A stretch of 64,000 bases of DNA from positions 61,916,501 to 61,980,500 of the forward strand of contig JAZBRS010000026.1 of assembly GCA_037176725.1 (NCBI GenBank), in the 5' to 3' direction. Numbering within the stretch: position 1 is the stretch's first letter; each line of letters starts with the position of its first letter. Shown piece by piece: positions 10,401 to 23,457 of the stretch. This DNA is from Posidonia oceanica (taxonomy: Eukaryota; Streptophyta; Magnoliopsida; Alismatales; Posidoniaceae). The notes beneath the pieces are model-generated. The model was given only the letters and a program-made list of their open reading frames with translations, had not been told where the DNA came from and did no database searches. Both the position numbers and the translations under genes were made by a program.

Positions 10401-13400
10401 GATTTCCCCTGGCGTCGCGCCGATCATCCGGGCTGCCTCCGAACAGTTCTGCAGGCTCCGTCGTCTTCTCCGGCCATCCTCAGGCCGTGCCATGGCTCGC
10501 CGACACCGCTCTGGTCTCCGCACGTCTCCGGAGCACGCCCCCATCCGCTCAGTGCCTCACCAGCACCCCTCCTCCTCCGTCCCCGGCCACTGGTAGCTCT
10601 GTGCTACAGTGGCCACTGCTGCTGCGTTTTACTGTGCTTTTATTTCTTCTTACTTCGTAATTTTTACCAAATATTGCATTTTCGCCTTCTGTTTTTGCTT
10701 TGTTGCTTTCCAGTCCTGCCATCGTTTAAGGTTCATTTAAGTTTGAATTTAAATCATATGAAATTACATAAAAAACCTAAAAATCTGATTAATTGCTAGT
10801 TAGTCCTCCTATTGTATTTTCCTTTTAGATTTATTTTAATTCAGCCCCAGCATGTTTTTTTATTTTCGTTTCAGTCCTCTACTGTTATAGTTTATTTATT
10901 TTTCTTTACATTCAGCCCAGTTATTTATTTTATTTACATTCTAGTCCATTTACAGTTCATTTAAGTTTCTGCTCATTTACTTTCTAGTCCAGCTGTTTAT
11001 TTTATTTACTTATCAGTCCTGCCGTAGTTCAAATAAGTTTTATGCTCTTTATTTTCCAGTCCAGTTTCTTTTTATTTTTGCATTTCAGTCCTTTAGTTGT
11101 AAATCTCATTTAATACTCTGATTTTACCTTAGTAAATTGTATTTTAATCCTGTCTTTTATTTTATTTACTTTTTGGTCCTCTGATCTGTTGACTTAAGCA
11201 TTTATTTTCTTACTTTTCTTACTGCATTGCATTTCTCCTCCATGTTTTCTGATTTTTGCACATAAGTCATCCATTTGCATGCATAGCATCTATTTTTTAA
11301 CATTTTTGCTTATAAAATTGTATTTTAGACCCTGCATGTTTTAAAATTACACATAGGTCCTCTGCATGTTTAGAAAACTCATTTAAATGCATACTTTTGC
11401 TTATAAAATTGCATTTTAGCCCCTGCATATTTAAAAATTGCACATAAGTCCACTGATTAATTCACAGACCATTCAAAATCATAGTTTTATCTTATAAAAT
11501 TGCATTTCAACCCCTGCATGTTTTCAAATTGCACATTAGTCCTCCACATGATTTCAAAACTTATTCAAATGCATGTTTACCTTATTAAATTGCATTTTAG
11601 ACCCTGCATTTTGTAAAATTGCACTCAGATTCCCACGTTTTCAAAAACCTTGCATATAAGCCCCTAACTTTTCAAAATCTTTGCATTTAGGTTCTCAACT
11701 TTTTCAAAAATTGCATTTAGGTCCTTAAGTTTTCTAAAAGATCATTCTTAGGTCCTTTTCTTGCATTTTTGCATGCATTGCACCCATGCATCTTTGCATT
11801 TGGTATTTTTGCACACACTTAAGCACACTTAGCTCTCATTTACATGGGAGGACCTGTTTTGCACACCCCTAGGACCTCCTTTACATTTAGATCCATTTTT
11901 CTCCCCTATTCTGGCCCCTCTGCCTTGAAGCCAGTATATCTTTTGATCTGGCCACCGGATCTTCTCAAACAAGCTACCTGGACAATCCCGGTGGAGCGCA
12001 CTTCAATGCAGATCAACCAGTTCTCAGATCAGGTTTTAGATTTCCAAGGTAAGTCCTTCTGAACCTCTTCATAGCATACATTTGCACATCATTTGCATTG
12101 CATGCAGTGTTTTTGCTTCCCGCTTTCTCGAGCATGTAGATTAGGACCTTCTCCGCTTGTCTATCAACTCTGTCTCCCCTCTTTGCGTACTCTTGGTATC
12201 TTTAGGTTGTGTTTCCCCTGGATTCACTACTAATCGCGACTTTCTTCCCCCCTTTCCACGATCCGTTTGCATCGCGAGCTTTTGGCAGCGTGCGAGACAC
12301 ATCGTGGGACACTTTAATGGGAAACAGTCACAAGACAGTGGTGATCCCTCCACTTGCTTCCTTTCCCCTTTGTAGGTCTTCACACCTACATTGCGTGGTC
12401 TTTAAGCGGCACTTATTCTTACACTTGCATCGTTTGCCTCCCCTTTGCTTCTCTAGCTCTTCCTCTTTGCATCTGCATCTGCATGGCTTTATCGATGTTT
12501 TATTTCGCTTGCTTTGGCACCATTTTGCGTGCCCGCTTCGCTTTTAGCATTGTTTCGCGTGCCCGCTTTGTTTCTCACACCGTTTCGCGTGCCGCTCTTG
12601 TTTCTTGCACCGTTTCGCATGCCGCTTCTGTTTCTTGCACCGTTTTGTGTGCTGGCTTTGTTTTCTACACCGTTTCGTGTGCTGCTTTGTTTCGTTGCAC
12701 CATTTCGCGTGTCGCTCTTGTTTCGTTGCACCGTTTCACGTGCCGCTTTCGTTTCTCGCATTGTTTTGCGTATTTTATGCTGTTTTCTCTTGCATGTCGC
12801 CCGCATTGCTTGATTTTACCGTTGTTTTGCTTTTCCGCCTGCATTTGCATATAGGGCAGTGATACTTACTGCCTGGCGTTCTCACGAGCCAGGTTTCGCC
12901 CGGTTCGGAACACAGACAGCGTTGCTGAGCGCTTAGACTGCACGTTTACTTCCCTGCATTGCATTCCACCACGTAGAGCACACCTTTGAGCATTCATTCA
13001 GGCATTCATTGGCACTTAGGCATTCAAACCTGCATTTCCCTATGTATGCAAGCGTAAGTCTAGAAAGACCGATTCTCGGGCATGTCGGGGGTGCCTAACA
13101 CCTTCCCTGCATGTAACAGGAGTCCTTGCCCAGTCTTTTGGCCCGCAATGACCATATTGCCCTTATCCTAAGCATGAGTCATATCATTTGCATTTGTTTT
13201 CTTTTGCATTGCTTTACATTGCATCCTTTGCTTGGTTTTGCGTGTTAATTCATGCATTTCCCTCGATTTTCCTTGTCTCCTGATAATAGACACAATGGCG
13301 ACTCTGAATTGTCTTATCTTCTTCTTTTCTTATCTTTTCTCCTCTATTTTAAGTGCTTTCGAGTTGAGCCTTCCTCCTCGGACATAGCCGCTTATAGTGA

Positions 13401-13471
13401 ACCTGATTCCGATCGGTGCACGTGAGCTTTTGGCAGTGTGCATGTACGATCTGAACACCGGGATTACTACA
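7435..13471 (+). mobile_element. LTR2, complete, 6037 bp
   Basis: It begins TGTTGACACCCCATTTTGAC and ends GGGATTACTACA, giving TGTNG/CTACA short inverted ends. In order: an A/C-rich section, a very A-rich section (about 8130-8920), a CT-rich section (8935-9250), a GC-rich CT leader (9250-10600), degenerate AAATTGCATTTT units (about 11250-11760), a conserved CCAAGGTAAGT block at 12046, a small minisatellite (12515-12770) and the conserved 3' block. It serves as 3' LTR of the first unit and 5' LTR of the second. No gene is visible in it. Confidence 0.85.
12515..12770 (+). repeat. 28-29 bp minisatellite inside LTR2, about 9 units
   Basis: Same unit family as 2061-2975 (TTGCACCGTTTCGCGTGCCG type), more diverged. 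It sits at the same LTR position, after the unique block 12120-12490 that LTR1 lacks. Confidence 0.88.
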
Positions 13472-13647
13472 GTAAGCATTACATCTACATTCATCTGCAT
13501 TTGGCGACGAGTTATGACTTTCGGTGCATCCGCCGAATAAGTGACTAACGTCTATAGCAACGTCTGGCTCTCTCTGGTCAAATGGGGTATCTTGTCAACC
13601 CTGAGCAGCGGCCTCGCTTCGCTTGACCTCGCTCAGGGAGGGCCATC
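13472..13647 (+). mobile_element. 176-bp remnant of a second internal domain
   Basis: Lies between LTR2 (CTACA) and LTR3 (TGTAGACACC). It matches only the last part of the first internal domain, sharing ACTTTCGGTGCATCCGCCGA, GTCAACCCTGA and CTCGCTTCGCTTG, and ends CAGGGAGGGCCATC at the LTR. All coding and minisatellite sequence is gone, so the second unit is an internally deleted copy. Confidence 0.82.
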
Positions 13648-16600
13648 TGTAGACACCCCATTTTGATAGGCTGAATTGGTGGAATCTCTCTCTGGTGGCT
13701 TCTGAACCAAACACCTAAACTAAATCCAAAATCACACCCTTTTTTCAAAACCAAACTCCAAGTCAAACCCCAAAAAAACAAACCTAGAACTACACCCATT
13801 TTCTAACCCAAAAACCATCCAAAAACCCTAGGAAAATCCATCCTTTCTTCAACCTAGAAAACTACACAAAAATCCTAAGAAAAGCCTAAGAATCTCCCAC
13901 CAAAACTACTCCCAAAAACCCTAGAAAACCTAAGTAGAACCACCCTTTTTCTAAACCCAAAATCCTTTGAAAAACCTTCCAAAATCCCACTCCAAAAATC
14001 CTAGGTCAAATCTTAGAAACCCTAGATCACACACTCACCCAAAACCACTCCAAATCCAAGCCTTTATCCTTCTCATCTCTCCAATTATCCTTTTCTCTCT
14101 CCAAATTATTCTTTTCTCTCTCCTCTCTATCCTCCTTCTCATTCTCCTTCTTTTCCTTCCCTTCTTTCTTCTTTTCTTGCTCTCTGGTGGGCCCACCTCA
14201 TTCTTTCTCCTTTATTTTATTTTATTTTATTTTATCCCATGTAATTTGATCTTTAATTTCTTTTCTACCCTTCCTTTTTTTCTTTCTTTCTCCCCTCCTT
14301 TCTTTCTTTCCTTCCTTCTTTCTTACTTTCTTTCGTTTCCTTTTCCACATTAAATCAACAAACCCTAAACCCTAGGTCACAAAACCCTAGAAACAAAAAC
14401 CTTAGAAAACAATCGAAACCAAAACCCTAAGAAGAAAAACAAATCAAAACTTAGAAAAAAAAAGAAAACAATCAAAAAACATAAGAAAAACAAATCAAAA
14501 CTTTAAAACTCTAATTAAAAATAAAAAACATAAGAAAAACAAATCAAAACTTTAAAACTCTAATTAAAAATCAAAAACACAAGAAGAAACAAATCAAAAC
14601 CTTAAAAAACAATTAAAAAACTTGGACAAACAATTAGAAGAAAAACCCAGTTAAGAAGCAACTAAAAACTAAGAATGCAATCCAAAAATATAAAACAAAC
14701 AAGAGGAAAATGCTATTAAAAAACAAACAAAAGAAAAATATAATCAAAACAAACAAAAAGAAAGAACCCTTTTAAAAAATAACAACAATCAAAAGCAAAT
14801 CCTAGGAAAGAAGAAACAATCAAAAAACCTAGGATGAGTAATTAAAAATCAACAGCAAACAATTAACAAACCTAAAGAAACAATTAAAACACAAACTTAA
14901 AACAATTTAAAAGACTTAACTAAAAAGAAAAAAGAGAAAAAACTTAATAAGGAAAACTTAACTTAAAGATAATGAAAAAACCTAACAAACATTTAAAACA
15001 AACTTAAAAATAATTTAAAGAAAAACTTAAGAAAAATCATAAAAACTTAAACAAAACTAGAACCCCTCTTAACCCTAATTTAAAAAATTAAAAAACAATC
15101 CTTTAAACCCTAACTAAAATCTTAACCTAAAAATAACTACTCTCAAACCATTTCCAAACCCCTTTTTATTTTTAAACTTTCTTTTCCTCCTAATTTCCCT
15201 TTCCCCTTCTTCTTCCCCATTTTCCTTCTTTCTTTTCTTTTTTAATCCGGCCCGGCCCACTGCAGCATTCTCCCTCTCTTTCCTTTTTTCTTTTTCTTTC
15301 CCGCGGCCCAGCCCGCCAGAATTCTTCCCTCCTTTCTTTCTTTTCTTTTTTCCGCAGCCCGTTCCTCCTCCTTCCCTTCTTTTCCTTTCTTCCTTCTTCT
15401 TCCTCCTTCTCTTTTCTCCCGCGAGCACCAGCAGCTGCCGTCCCCCCGTTGTTAAAATCCAAATTTTCCCCTCCGTCGCCATCACCAGCCTGCCACCTCT
15501 GCTCTCACACCCTCTCTCAGCCCTCCCGTCCTTGGCAGCGCGTCTCCCGCGGCAGCATTAACTCCGGCTGTCGCGCGTCGTGTCTGGCCAGCACCCCTTT
15601 CAACTGCAGTTCCCCCGCGCTTGTGGAATTCGAATCCACCATTCGTGCTCGGCCTCCAGATAAAACCAGCCCTTAGCCTTCTCCTTCACCACCTCTTTGG
15701 CCAATTGAAAGAACCAGAGAGAGAGCGTGAGAGCCAGAATTCCCCTCCTCGTTCCTCTGAAAAAACCCAACTCCCTTCTCCTGAGCAGCAGACCTCCTCA
15801 GACCTCCAAACTCTCCCATCTTCCTCCCCAATCCACACCCAATCACCCAGCATCCACTCCTCTACTTCACCGTCCAGCCTTCTCCCTGAATTCAACCCAA
15901 ACACTCTAGCCACCACTCACAGAACCAACCTCCTTCCACCTCCAAATTCCCCGCACTCCTATCCACAGAATCCCCTCCAACTCCTCCACAGCATCCACCC
16001 AACCACCACCTTCCCAGACCACCTGACCTTTCGCCTTCAAACCCACCACAGCTCAGACACTCCACAGCAAACATCTGCACCCATTTCTGTCTGAAATCGA
16101 CCGAACCTGCAACCACCCAGCACAACCTCCACCAACCCAATCCGACCCCTTCTCCACCTTCACCAAGCTCACAGCAACCCACCGGAAGCCTCCACCCAGC
16201 TCAGGGAGTGACAGAACATCACCCCCACCTTCGGCTGAACCAGCTGTATCCAACAATCCATTTTTTGTCCAACGGCGTGCAAACTCGCGTCTGTAATGCT
16301 TCTGAGCTCCGGAGGACCACCAGGAGCTGAACCGGATCGCCGCATGCCGCCGGGAGCACCCGCAGCAGCCGCACCGTCACCGCCATCCTCTGCTCAACCC
16401 ACCGACGTCGGGGGAGAACACCAGCCGCGGAAAAAGGTAACCCTCCTCACCATTAGCTTAGTTTTTTCTTCCTCTTGCTTCCCAGCCCATTAGAAGTAGG
16501 TTCCGCTCCCTGTCGCACAAAGTCGTCGCCGCTGTTGACGCTTCTTCTCCAGCGAGCCCTCTGCGCGTAGACCTGGGTCCGGACGTCCGCATGCCTCGCC

Positions 16601-19525
16601 GATCGCCCTTCAAGCACCGTGGAGGTTCCAAGGACTTCACTACGCCCTCCACTTCTACCGGGAACGCCCGCAGCCACCGGTCTGGCTCCAACACCTCCTG
16701 CAGAGCTCCGCCGCCTCCTCCGGTCCGCTCAGCCCTCTGTCATGCCTCGCCGACCAACCTCCGACCTCCGGGGAGGTCCACCGCAGCTCGTCGACCCTCC
16801 AGCTCCGCCGGATCACGCCTCCTCCTCCGGCGCAGACGTCTACAACTCTCAGCTACAGTAGTTTAGTTTTTTTTATTCGCATTAGTTTTGATTTCGTTTT
16901 TTATTTCCTTAACTTAGTAATTTTACCATCATATTGCATCTTTTCCTTGCAGTTTTATTTATTTTCTTTCGGGTCCAACCACAGTTTAAGTCTGATTTAA
17001 TTCTGAATAAAAACTATATAACATTGCATGAAAAATCTGTAGTTTCTTTTATTTACATGTTAGTCCTGCTGTAGTTCAAAACTTTTTAGTTTCTTTTAGT
17101 TTTAGTCCTGCCATTTATTTTTATTGCATCTTGGTCCCTCTGCAGTTCAAAGTTTTTTAGTTTTCTTTAGTTTTAGCCCTGTTATTTCTTTTATTTGCAT
17201 GCTAGTCCTGCTGTAGTTCAAAATACCTTACTGTCTCTTAGTTTTTAGTCCAGCTATTTATTTATTTTGCATCTAGGTCCTCCAATTGATAAATGTCATT
17301 TAAATACCTGTTTTTACCTTATTACAATGCCCTTAACTCCTGCTATTTATTTTATTTGCAAATTAGTCATCTGCTTAGTTGTTAGATTTATTTAATTTCG
17401 TATTTTACCATATTACATTGCACTTTTATCCTGTTTTATTTTATTATTGCTTTCTAGTCCTCTGCATGTTAGGAAAATCATTTAATTGCATACTTTACCA
17501 TATTAAATTGTATTTTAGCCCTTGCATGTATTTAATTTGCATTTCAGTCCACTGCATGCATTCACAGCATTCATTTAAATTGCATTTTTTCCATATTGCA
17601 TTGCATTTTAGACCCTGCATTTTATTGCATTTGCATTTAGGTCCTTGGTCCATTCAGATTTCATTTAATCCCTGTTTTAAAACCTTATTGCATTATTAAA
17701 AAACCCAGAAACTTGTTTTTATTGCACCTAGACCCCTAGGTTTCCATATCCATTGCATTTAGGTCCCTAGGTTTTCAAAATCATTGCATTTAGACCCCTA
17801 ATTTTTTAAAATCATTGCATCCAGGTCCCTATCTTTTCAAAATCATCACATTCAGGCCCCTAACTTTTCAAAATAATTGCATCCAGGTCCCTAGGATTGC
17901 ATTTTAATCACATTTAGGTCCTTTTCTTGCATTTTTGCATGTATTGCACCCATATCTCATTGCACTTAGCATCTTGGCACACTTTCAAGTACTTTTAGCT
18001 CCCTTGTATGTGGGAGGCCTTGTTCTGCACACCCCTAGGACCTTTTTGCATTTAGATCCCTTCTTTTCCCTGGTTCTTGGGTCTTCTGATCTTGAGGCCT
18101 GTGCAACGCCCGATCGGACCGCTGGATCTTCGCGACCAAGTTATTCGGATCACCCTAGTGGAGCGGACTCCCATGCTGACCATGTTTACCTCTGATCCGG
18201 CCTCAGATCTCCAAGGTAAGTCCTTCTGAACCACTGCATAGCACTTTGTCGCATATCACTTGCATTGCATGCATTGTTTTTGCACCGCATTTTCCGTATA
18301 TGTAGATTAGGACTTCCCATTTTGCCTATCTACTCTACTTCCTCTTTTCGCGTACTCTTAGTGTCTTTGGGTTGAGTTCTCCTTGGACTCACTACTGATC
18401 GCGACCTTCTTCCCCCTGTTCCACGATCCGATTGCACCGCGAGCTTTTGGCAGCGTGCGAGACACATCGTGGGACGGTTTAGTGGGAAACAGTCACAGGG
18501 TAGTAGTAATCCCTCTGCTTGCTTCCTTTCCCCTTTGCAGGTCTTCACACTTGCATTGTGTGGTCCTTAAGCAATGTTTGTTTTCACACTTACACTGCTT
18601 GCCTCTCCTTACTTGTTTTACTCTCCCGCTTTGCATGTTTTTACATCTGCATTGCACGGTTTTTACGATGTTTTGTTTCCGCACTTGCATCGCCTGTTTT
18701 CGCTTGCTTTTGCACTATTTTGCGTGTCCGCTTTGTTTCTTACACCGTTTTGCGTGCCTGCTTTGTTTCTTGTACCGTTTTGCGTGCCGACCTTCGTTTC
18801 TCGCACCGTTTTGCGTGTTTGACGATGTTTTCTTTTACATGTCGCCCGCATTGTCTGGTTTTACCGATGTTTTGTTTTATCGCCTGCATTTGCATTTAAG
18901 GCAGTGATGCTTACTGCCTGGGGGTCTCACGAACCAGGGTTCGTCCGGTTCGAAACATAGACAACGTTGCTGAGTGCTTAGATAGCACGTTTAATTCCTT
19001 GCACGCATTCCATCACTTAGAGCACACCTTTGAGCATCTAATTAGGCATTCATGGCACTTAGGCATTCAAAGTATGCATTTCCCTACGTATGCGAGCGTA
19101 AGTCTAGAAAGACCGATTCTCGGGCATGTCAGGGGTGCCTAACACCTTCCCCGCACGTAACAGGAGTCCTTGCCCTTTCTCTTGGCTCGCATTGACCATA
19201 TTGTCCTTATCCTAGGCATGAGTCACATCATTTGCATTTCATTTGCATCTCATTTCATTTGCATTGCATCGCATTGCATCTTTTGCTTGGTTTTGCGTGT
19301 TTATTCATGCATTTCCTCAGTTTTCCTTGTCTCCTGACTTAATAGACACGGTGGCGACTCTGATTTGTCTTATCTTCCTCTTTCCTTTCCTTTTTTCCCC
19401 TTTTTAAGTGTTTTCAAGTTAAGTCTTCCTTCTCAGACACAGCCACTAATAGTGAACCTGATTCTGATCAGTGCACGCGAGCTTTGGCATCGTGCATGGA
19501 TGATCTGAACACTGGGATTACTACA
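13648..19525 (+). mobile_element. LTR3, complete, 5878 bp
   Basis: Begins TGTAGACACCCCATTTTGAT and ends GGGATTACTACA; immediately afterwards comes Copia integrase sequence starting GCAAC, the presumed right copy of the 5-bp target duplication. It is collinear with LTR2, including the A-rich section (14350-15120), the CT leader (15190-16860), degenerate AAATTGCATTTT units (17380-17900), CCAAGGTAAGT at 18211 and a 4-unit minisatellite (18709-18822). It contains no gene. Confidence 0.85.
18709..18822 (+). repeat. 28-29 bp minisatellite inside LTR3, 4 units
   Basis: Four units of the CACCGTTTTGCGTGCC family at the position occupied by about 32 units in LTR1 and 9 in LTR2. This is the shortest state of the array. 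Confidence 0.85.
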
Positions 19526-21103
19526 GCAACACCATTCATGGCTGGAGAATCAGGCATGGTGTATTGAGGGACAATACTACATTCTTCCAGGAACTTGGCA
19601 AACTGGTCTTGACATTGTTTACCGGATTCGTCATATCTACCGTAGGGAACGGTCCAAAAATATCCGTATGTATTAGTTCTAAGATATCTGAACATCTATT
19701 GGCACTTAATCTCTTAACAATGGTTTGTTTTCCCTTAATACACTCGATGCAAACTTGAAAGTCTACTGAGTCTAGAGAATGAAGAATTCCATCTGACACA
19801 AGCCTCTCTATTCATTGTTTGGAAATATGACCTAAGCACATATGCCTTAGCAAAGCGGAATTCTCACTTAATTTTTGCTTTGTACCTCTTGATGTAGAAT
19901 GCAAGGTTTCATTATAAGAAACTATTGTATTAAGTAAATATAAATTGTCATTATTAATCAAAGAACCGGTACCAATAAGATTAGAATTTTGAAAAATACT
20001 AAATTTCTCATTTCCTTAAAGACAAGAGTATCCAGATTTATCTAAAACAGAAATAAAAATCAAATTTCGTCTAAATAATCGTACAACAAAAATCTCTTTC
20101 AAATCTAAATAACAATCAGTTTTTAACAACAATCTAAAATGACCAATTGCTTCTACTTCAATTTTATTGTTGTCACCCACAAAAATGAATTTTTCGCCAT
20201 CACTTAGTGTCTGATAACTTAGACAACCCTACATAGGCACACTTATGTGAATAGTAGCATCAAAATCTATCCACCAAGTGTGTCTAGGTATGGAAGCTAT
20301 GTTGACCTCAAAACAAACCAAAGCAAGATATGTACCTTTCTTAGCACATTAAGCGTGAAACTTGGTACAGTCAATCTGCTTCTATTGCTTCTTGAGTGGA
20401 GCACTTGCAGTTTCATTAACCTTTAGCTTTGTTTTGCCTTTGTCTTTGTAAGTGGAAGCCAAGTGAGCACTATCTGTCTTGTCTTACTTCAGTCTCTCTT
20501 CTTCTTGCACACAATGCGAAAATGAGCTCATTAAGAATCCATTTCTCCTTCTGACAGTTGTAACTGACCTTGAATTGATTGAATTGTGCAGGAAGAGAGA
20601 TCAAAACCAAAAGCACGGGTAAGTCTTCTGACAACTCTAACTTAAGAGCCTTAAGTTTTGAAGCAATGTGAGATATTTCCAAAATGTACTCCCTTATGTT
20701 CCCTTTGCCCTTGTACTTCAAAGAAATCAAATTTACCAAAAGCGTCTTAGTTTCTGTCTTTTCATTCTTGGCAAATCGTTTTTCAAGGTCATTGAGGAAC
20801 TATCTGACATTTGTCTCTTCAGACAATATGCCCCTGAAGGTTTCTGGAATGGCGTGCCTCATGATCATCAAACTTAGCTGATTGAAACGCCTCCACTTTT
20901 CAAAAGCCTTCTTGTCCTCAATAGAACTGTTAGACTCAAAAGAAGTGAGTTGTTCCATCCTGAGGGTTAAGTCAAGATCCATGTACCCAAGAACAATGAT
21001 AATGTTCTGTTTCCAGTACTTAAAATTTGTACCGTTAAGCATGGGAATTAAATTAATGTTGGCAAATATTGAAGTAGATGTATTAACTGAGAAAATAAAT
21101 TAA
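19526..21103 (-). pseudogene. Copia gag to integrase polyprotein, truncated
   Basis: Reading the minus strand from 21103 downward gives a Copia gag (MLNGTNFKYWKQNI, LVNLISLKYKGKGNIREYI, LPAQFNQFKVSYN), then a degenerate zinc-knuckle and protease region. A GAG-pre-integrase stretch follows (CLGHISKQ, IERLVSDGILHSLD, CIECIKGKQT), then the start of the integrase core (IHTDIFGPFPT; further on QFAKFLEECSIVPQYTMPDS, then PAMNGVA). The frame is broken by many stops and frameshifts. It is cut at 19526 by LTR3, so the rest of integrase, reverse transcriptase and RNase H are absent from the window. A TGGTATCAGA-type primer site and a 5' LTR were not recognised upstream of gag. Confidence 0.85.
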
Positions 21104-22640
21104 TTAATAAATAAACAAGAACCAAAAGAATAGTCAATCCATTGACAATCATATCAATATTTCACAATAAATAAATAAACAAATAGATTCAACTTATTGT
21201 GGGGTCCATCTCAATATACCTAACATAACATTGACATTTAAACTTTGGTAGAAATGTCAACTTACAAGTGGTACTCTCCATATAGTAATCAAATACTGAC
21301 AATTAGTCTTGTCAAGTAACAAGCCTTCTTTTGAGCCGACTAGTTACCTATATAGAACAATCGTATAATTGTCACGTATTTATTACCACATGTGTGCTTA
21401 GTATTCGACTAAATAGTAACATTCATTTAGACCGGTTACTATCCGCATGAATCTCAAACACACAAACAACTTTCTATCTTAAATAGACTAATCTAGACAT
21501 GAAAACCTACTTTAGTAGTATGTTACTTCAATTAATCTATTCTTAGAATATAAGATAATTGATATTTGTTCTCCAATAATAAATATATTTGATTTAATAT
21601 ATCATAGACTAACATTCAATGCATGTTTAAATAATTACTAAATAAAATCAAGATATAATATTTAGTATAACTTTAATCGCATGCAAAACAGTCTTTATTT
21701 TATTCACGCGTACACATTTCACGCATAAACATTTAAGAGCCTGTGGAATGGAGGTTTTATGAGGGCAATGCATAAATCCAGCCATATAGCCAGACCACAT
21801 TTCTTCATCTATACTAGGCTACTACAATCAATTATTTTATATCACATTACACGGTTCACAATCTTACATGTTATAAATAGTTAATTCTACTCGTAAATGT
21901 GCAGACCATATTCAAGAAGAACAAATTCTTAGATGTACAGACCATATTCTACTCTGAAATGTTTCACGCAAAACCAGTGTCACGCGTGAAACCATTAAAT
22001 GCGTGGAAAAGCCAAACATAGGTAAAAAATAAATGTTGAAAGAAACTTGTGGCATCCCCATCGGCGCAAGAGAAATTGATGGATGAATGCTAGCATGAAA
22101 GACATTATGAGATTATGCCTTCACGATGGCCACGTATTCTCATACAATGAGATTATGTCAACATTTATTTTTTTTTCCTATGTTACACGTGGAACGTTTC
22201 CACACGTACGAAATGACATAATTATTCTAATACACATGTTGAAAATTTAGGTAGAAAAAATCATGTGAATTTTCTATAATAAATTCTTATTTTTTTAAAT
22301 CAAATTATGATAAATCATCACAAAATATAGTATATTCAGAAACGTATTTGAATCTATATTGAAAAACAGAGAAATTACTCTTAATCGTGTGTACAGAAGC
22401 TGACCTTTTAAACCACTACATGTTTATAATTTTACATATTTTTAATTCAATACATCAATAAATAGAAATATATCTAATTAGTCTGTACACATTAAACCTA
22501 CATTATTTAAGAAGTCAATAAACTCAACGTAAAATTAAATAAATTACTTTTAATAAATCTAATAATAAAATAATTTATAATACTTTAATTAAATTTATAT
22601 TATTACACATTTAATTCAAAATTTCAAGATCTAACTCCTA
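21104..22640. other. AT-rich intergenic DNA
   Basis: No coding sequence recognised. It may include remains of the 5' side of the minus-strand Copia element, but I could not place LTR boundaries. Confidence 0.5.
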
Positions 22641-23457
22641 TGTTCTACGATGGCAAGCTTGTTACCCGGGGTGGGGGGATGCCATTGAAAAAGTTGAAGT
22701 GACCTGATAGAGTACGTGTTTATAATTAATGAAAGACATTAATTAATTAGCTCAAGCGCGCTACCTCGACAAGATTGTCCTCTCACGATCTCCTCAGCCA
22801 GCAAATTAGTTTTGTGCGTATCGTCAACAAATTCAACGTTCTGTTGATCTCAACCAAGAAGAATCATCACATATATACACTTGCGGTAACATGCACATAC
22901 CTTTTATAAAGCGTCGCACAAAATAGGAGAGAACCGAAACTGGAGGAAAGGTAGACAACCTTTTCCGAAAGAAACACTTACTTCTATTTCAATTTACACT
23001 TCAACCGGAAGACACTTTCTCTTATTGTAATTTTACAGTGATGAAACTTACCATATTCTTAACTCACACGTGGATTTTGTCTTACCAACAAGAAATTTGG
23101 TCTCTCAATCTCCACATAAAACAACCCCACTTGGACCCACGACTCTATCAGCCGTTTCATGTCTTGAGTTCGATCATGTGGTTACAAAATAAAGTTGAGA
23201 AACAAGAGACGGTCAACCTAATACGATCATTTGTCAAGTGCAAGAGTGCAAATATTCCACCAACCAAACAGGACTTGGCTCTCTCTCTTCCCCCGGCTTC
23301 GCTCCTCCCACTTCTTCTTCTTCCCACCTCCACCTTTGGTTCCTTCAACGCCGTTCCTTTTTATTATCAAAGCGACTCCTCTCTCCTCCAAGCCCAGAGA
23401 CAGAAATAGAAACCCGAATTCGCCTTGGAGTTGTTGGTGGTGGTTAAGGTGGTCGTC
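22641..23457 (+). promoter_or_regulatory. Upstream region and CT-rich leader of the RABA4-type gene
   Basis: TATA-like candidates occur near 22870 (ATATATACA) and 22902 (TTTTATAAAG). A strongly CT-rich stretch at 23277-23345, typical of plant 5' UTRs, precedes the start codon. Which TATA is used cannot be decided from sequence. Small open frames at 23038-23491 show no protein signature. Confidence 0.4.

Noticed and set aside
8913..10660. Many short frames over the CT- and GC-rich part of LTR2, and the matching part of LTR3
   Set aside because: Low-complexity LTR sequence; the frames are not conserved between LTR2 and LTR3.
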